Shown in pieces: positions 62,206 through 64,000 of a stretch of 64,000 nt of DNA; the first letter of the stretch is position 1; every line of letters begins with the position of its first letter. The DNA is from Devosia lucknowensis. GTDB lineage: Bacteria; Pseudomonadota; Alphaproteobacteria; Rhizobiales; Devosiaceae. The notes beneath the pieces were generated by a model. It was not told where the DNA came from and ran no database searches. It saw only the letters and a list, made by a program, of their open reading frames with translations. The translations under genes were made by a program, and so were the position numbers. The stretch is taken from the NCBI RefSeq assembly GCF_900177655.1, contig NZ_FXWK01000001.1:310001-374000 (forward strand). Direction: 5' to 3'.

Positions 62206-64000
62206 ATGGTCGAGAACATTCGGAACTCGGAACTGAACCTGGTCGACGGTCGTGAAGGCCTGGGCGAGGTCACCCTGGTGGCGCAGGCAGAGACCCCCGC
62301 GACCGACGCCCCCGCACCCGCACCGGCCGAACAAGGCGCTGAAACCCGTGTCGTGGTGGAAATTCAGGATCAGGTGATCCTGCGCCTGCCGGCCGATGCC
62401 AGCGTCGACCAGCCCCGCGTGAACGGCACCGACCTGGAATTCGTCCAGGCGGACGGTTCGGTCATTGTCGTACCAAACGGCGCGATCACCGGCCTCACCA
62501 TCTTCATCGGCGACGTGGAAATCCCGCCGCAGACCGTCGCAGCGCTTTTTGAAGCCAATGGCATCCAGGCAGCGGCAGGTCCTGCCGGGGCAGGGGCCCA
62601 GAGCTCCGGCGGCAATTTCGAGGTGCCGGTCGGCGGCATCGGCGATGCCTTTGCCATCGGCAGCCTGCTCGATCCAACCGAGCTGTCCTTCTCGGCGCCG
62701 CAGCAGCGCGACTTGCTGCCCGGCAACCTGCCGCCGCGCTTCGCCTTCGGCAGCTATGCCTTCAATATTTCGGAAGAAGGTCTGGCATTCGGCCTGGCGG
62801 ACGACAATCCGCTCGGCCTCGATACGACAGACAGCACCTTCTATGTGATCGATCTCGGTGCATCCGACCCAGATCGCAATCCGCTGAGCTTCACCCTGAG
62901 CGCTCCCACCGAGGGGCTTACCTCGAACGGTGTCGCCATCGAATGGCAGGGTGTCGGCTCCAACCACATGTACGGCACCGTCAACGGCGCCACGGTTATC
63001 GACATCACGATCAGCGGTGGCTCGGGCTTCCTGATCGTGAACCTGCTCCAGCCGCTCGATCATAGCGGCATCAACATCGAAGACGTCCTGCAGCTCGGTT
63101 TCGTCGTGACCGCCAACGACGGGCGCGGCGGCACCGCCACGGCGACCATCACTATCGGCATCGAGGACGACAGCCCGAGATTGGATCAGCAGGAAAGCGT
63201 CGGCGTCGACGAAGACGGCCTGCCCAACGGTGTGGGCAACTGGTGGTCTGACGGGGACAACCCCGGCAAGGCAACCAGCGCCACTGGCTCGCTTGGCATT
63301 CTGTGGGGTGCAGACAATGGCGATATCGACGATACCTTCAACGAGGACGGCAGCTTCGCTCAGGACGGCGGTGGCCGTTCCGTTTACTTCTCGGCCGCTG
63401 ACATCCAGGCCTTCCTGGACAGCTATGGCAATCTGACTTCGGGCGGCAATCCGCTGGTCTTCACGATCACCAGCACCACGATCACGGCAAGCCTCGCCTT
63501 TGGTGACGGCGAGGGTGAAGGTCAGTCCTCCCAGCCGATCTTCAAGATTTCGCTCTCGGACGATGGCGAAGGCGCCTACATGTTCCAGCTGTTCGGGCCG
63601 CTCGATCATGCGCCCAGGGGCGGTCAACCCGGTGAAGGGAATGAAGGCGGCGAAGGCGGTGGCGAGGAAGTCATCCTGCTGCGCATCGAAGGTGAGGGCG
63701 AAGGCGACGGCGAAAGCTACGAGGACGACATTGTCCTCAACGTCGGTTTTACAGCCAAGGACGCCGACGGCGACACCATCGGCGGTACCTTTACGGTCAC
63801 GATCGACGACGATCTGCCGGTCATTCGCTACAACGGCAATCACGACTATGTCCGCATCGTCGACGAAGACGATATCGCCACCAAGCTGTCGCTCGGCACC
63901 AGCCCCAATGACGGCAATGCCGACGGCTCCTACACCGAAAATCCGTACAACAATGAAACCGGTCCTGCGATCATCTATGGCAGCCTGAGCGGTGTCGTGA
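62206..64000 (+). CDS. Large LapA-like repeat adhesin (T1SS-143 repeats), 5' part
   Basis: The frame from ATG 62206 (MVENIRNSELNLVDG) stays open for 598 codons to the window end, so the protein is truncated by the window. The N-terminal 150 residues look like a LapA retention module: GSVIVVPNGAITGLTIFIGDVEIPPQTVAALF, then AAAG at residues 122-125 as a possible LapG protease site, then GGNFEVPVGGIGDAF. Acidic repeats follow, of the T1SS-143/DUF5801 type (DDSPRLDQQESVGVDEDGLPNG, ASLAFGDGEGEG, KDADGDTIGGTFTVTIDDDLPVI). The composition is strongly acidic and Gly-rich, fitting Ca2+ binding outside the cell. It is the predicted substrate of the upstream exporter. Confidence 0.88.
   Translation, partial: MVENIRNSELNLVDGREGLGEVTLVAQAETPATDAPAPAPAEQGAETRVVVEIQDQVILRLPADASVDQPRVNGTDLEFVQADGSVIVVPNGAITGLTIFIGDVEIPPQTVAALFEANGIQAAAGPAGAGAQSSGGNFEVPVGGIGDAFAIGSLLDPTELSFSAPQQRDLLPGNLPPRFAFGSYAFNISEEGLAFGLADDNPLGLDTTDSTFYVIDLGASDPDRNPLSFTLSAPTEGLTSNGVAIEWQGVGSNHMYGTVNGATVIDITISGGSGFLIVNLLQPLDHSGINIEDVLQLGFVVTANDGRGGTATATITIGIEDDSPRLDQQESVGVDEDGLPNGVGNWWSDGDNPGKATSATGSLGILWGADNGDIDDTFNEDGSFAQDGGGRSVYFSAADIQAFLDSYGNLTSGGNPLVFTITSTTITASLAFGDGEGEGQSSQPIFKISLSDDGEGAYMFQLFGPLDHAPRGGQPGEGNEGGEGGGEEVILLRIEGEGEGDGESYEDDIVLNVGFTAKDADGDTIGGTFTVTIDDDLPVIRYNGNHDYVRIVDEDDIATKLSLGTSPNDGNADGSYTENPYNNETGPAIIYGSLSGVV

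Noticed and set aside
62161..62206. Canonical -35/-10 promoter for the adhesin gene
   Set aside because: The AT-rich words present do not form a convincing sigma-70 pair with proper spacing, so no promoter was listed.
61984..63843. Open minus-strand frame of 619 codons opposite the adhesin gene
   Set aside because: The plus-strand frame has the export context, retention-module sequence and T1SS-143-type repeats. The minus frame also covers the operator region.
1..64000. Mobile elements, prophage, CRISPR arrays, riboswitches
   Set aside because: No transposase, integrase, phage gene, direct-repeat array or recognisable riboswitch core was seen. The two tRNA genes show no adjacent integrase or attachment-site duplication.

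Overview
The window is an ordinary, gene-dense, high-GC chromosomal segment with no phage, transposase or CRISPR. Several traits point to an alphaproteobacterium of the order Hyphomicrobiales, most likely a salt-tolerant relative of Devosia or Pelagibacterium. These are the ispH/rnhA neighbourhood, a TIGR02301 family protein, BcsN in the cellulose operon, an Ask_Ect type aspartate kinase in the ectoine operon, and RbsB/Ugp type ABC importers. The genus is inferred from gene content only.

Region 1 (1-20.6 kb) is mostly housekeeping: the end of a DUF2207 membrane protein, glyS, a DUF808 protein, rnhA, a GNAT acetyltransferase, ispH, a PEP-utilising enzyme with a shrunken ATP-grasp half, a SleB-type cell wall hydrolase, an HD hydrolase, ygfZ, a NUDIX/TIGR02301/small-protein cluster, an SRAP protein, a hemerythrin, a GlcD-like FAD oxidase, a histidine phosphatase, aroC, an MBL hydrolase and bioY.

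Region 2 (20.8-31.6 kb) is an exopolysaccharide block: a membrane diguanylate cyclase, then bcsN-bcsA-bcsB-bcsZ, a TPR protein and galU. It couples c-di-GMP production, the c-di-GMP-responsive PilZ domain of BcsA, synthesis of the UDP-glucose substrate, and cellulose trimming. No BcsC outer-membrane barrel is encoded here. Two divergent tRNA genes follow, tRNA-Pro(CGG) and tRNA-Gln(TTG).

Region 3 (32-43 kb) handles osmotic stress. A large MscS-family channel lies next to a minus-strand series ectA-ectB-ectC-ectD-ask-ehuB-ehuC-ehuD-ehuA, divergent from a MarR regulator (ectR). It covers synthesis, hydroxylation, precursor supply and uptake of ectoines. No ectoine catabolic gene is seen.

Region 4 (43-56 kb) is uptake: a ribose/fructose-type ABC importer, nadK, and a seven-gene ugpB-A-E-C-Q / DeoR regulator / HAD phosphatase operon. 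This operon is divergent from a Na/Pi cotransporter. The intervening region holds two near-identical palindromes, which are good candidates for DeoR operators.

Region 5 (56-64 kb) is a LapA-like surface adhesin system: a small secreted cysteine-containing protein, a TolC-type outer membrane protein, a LapB-type ABC exporter, an HlyD adaptor, an unusual ribbon-helix-helix/PAS-like protein, and the first 598 codons of a large acidic T1SS-143-type adhesin that runs off the window. Two inverted copies of a 20-bp palindromic element sit between the RHH-PAS gene and the adhesin. This arrangement is the best candidate for an undescribed regulatory system in the window.
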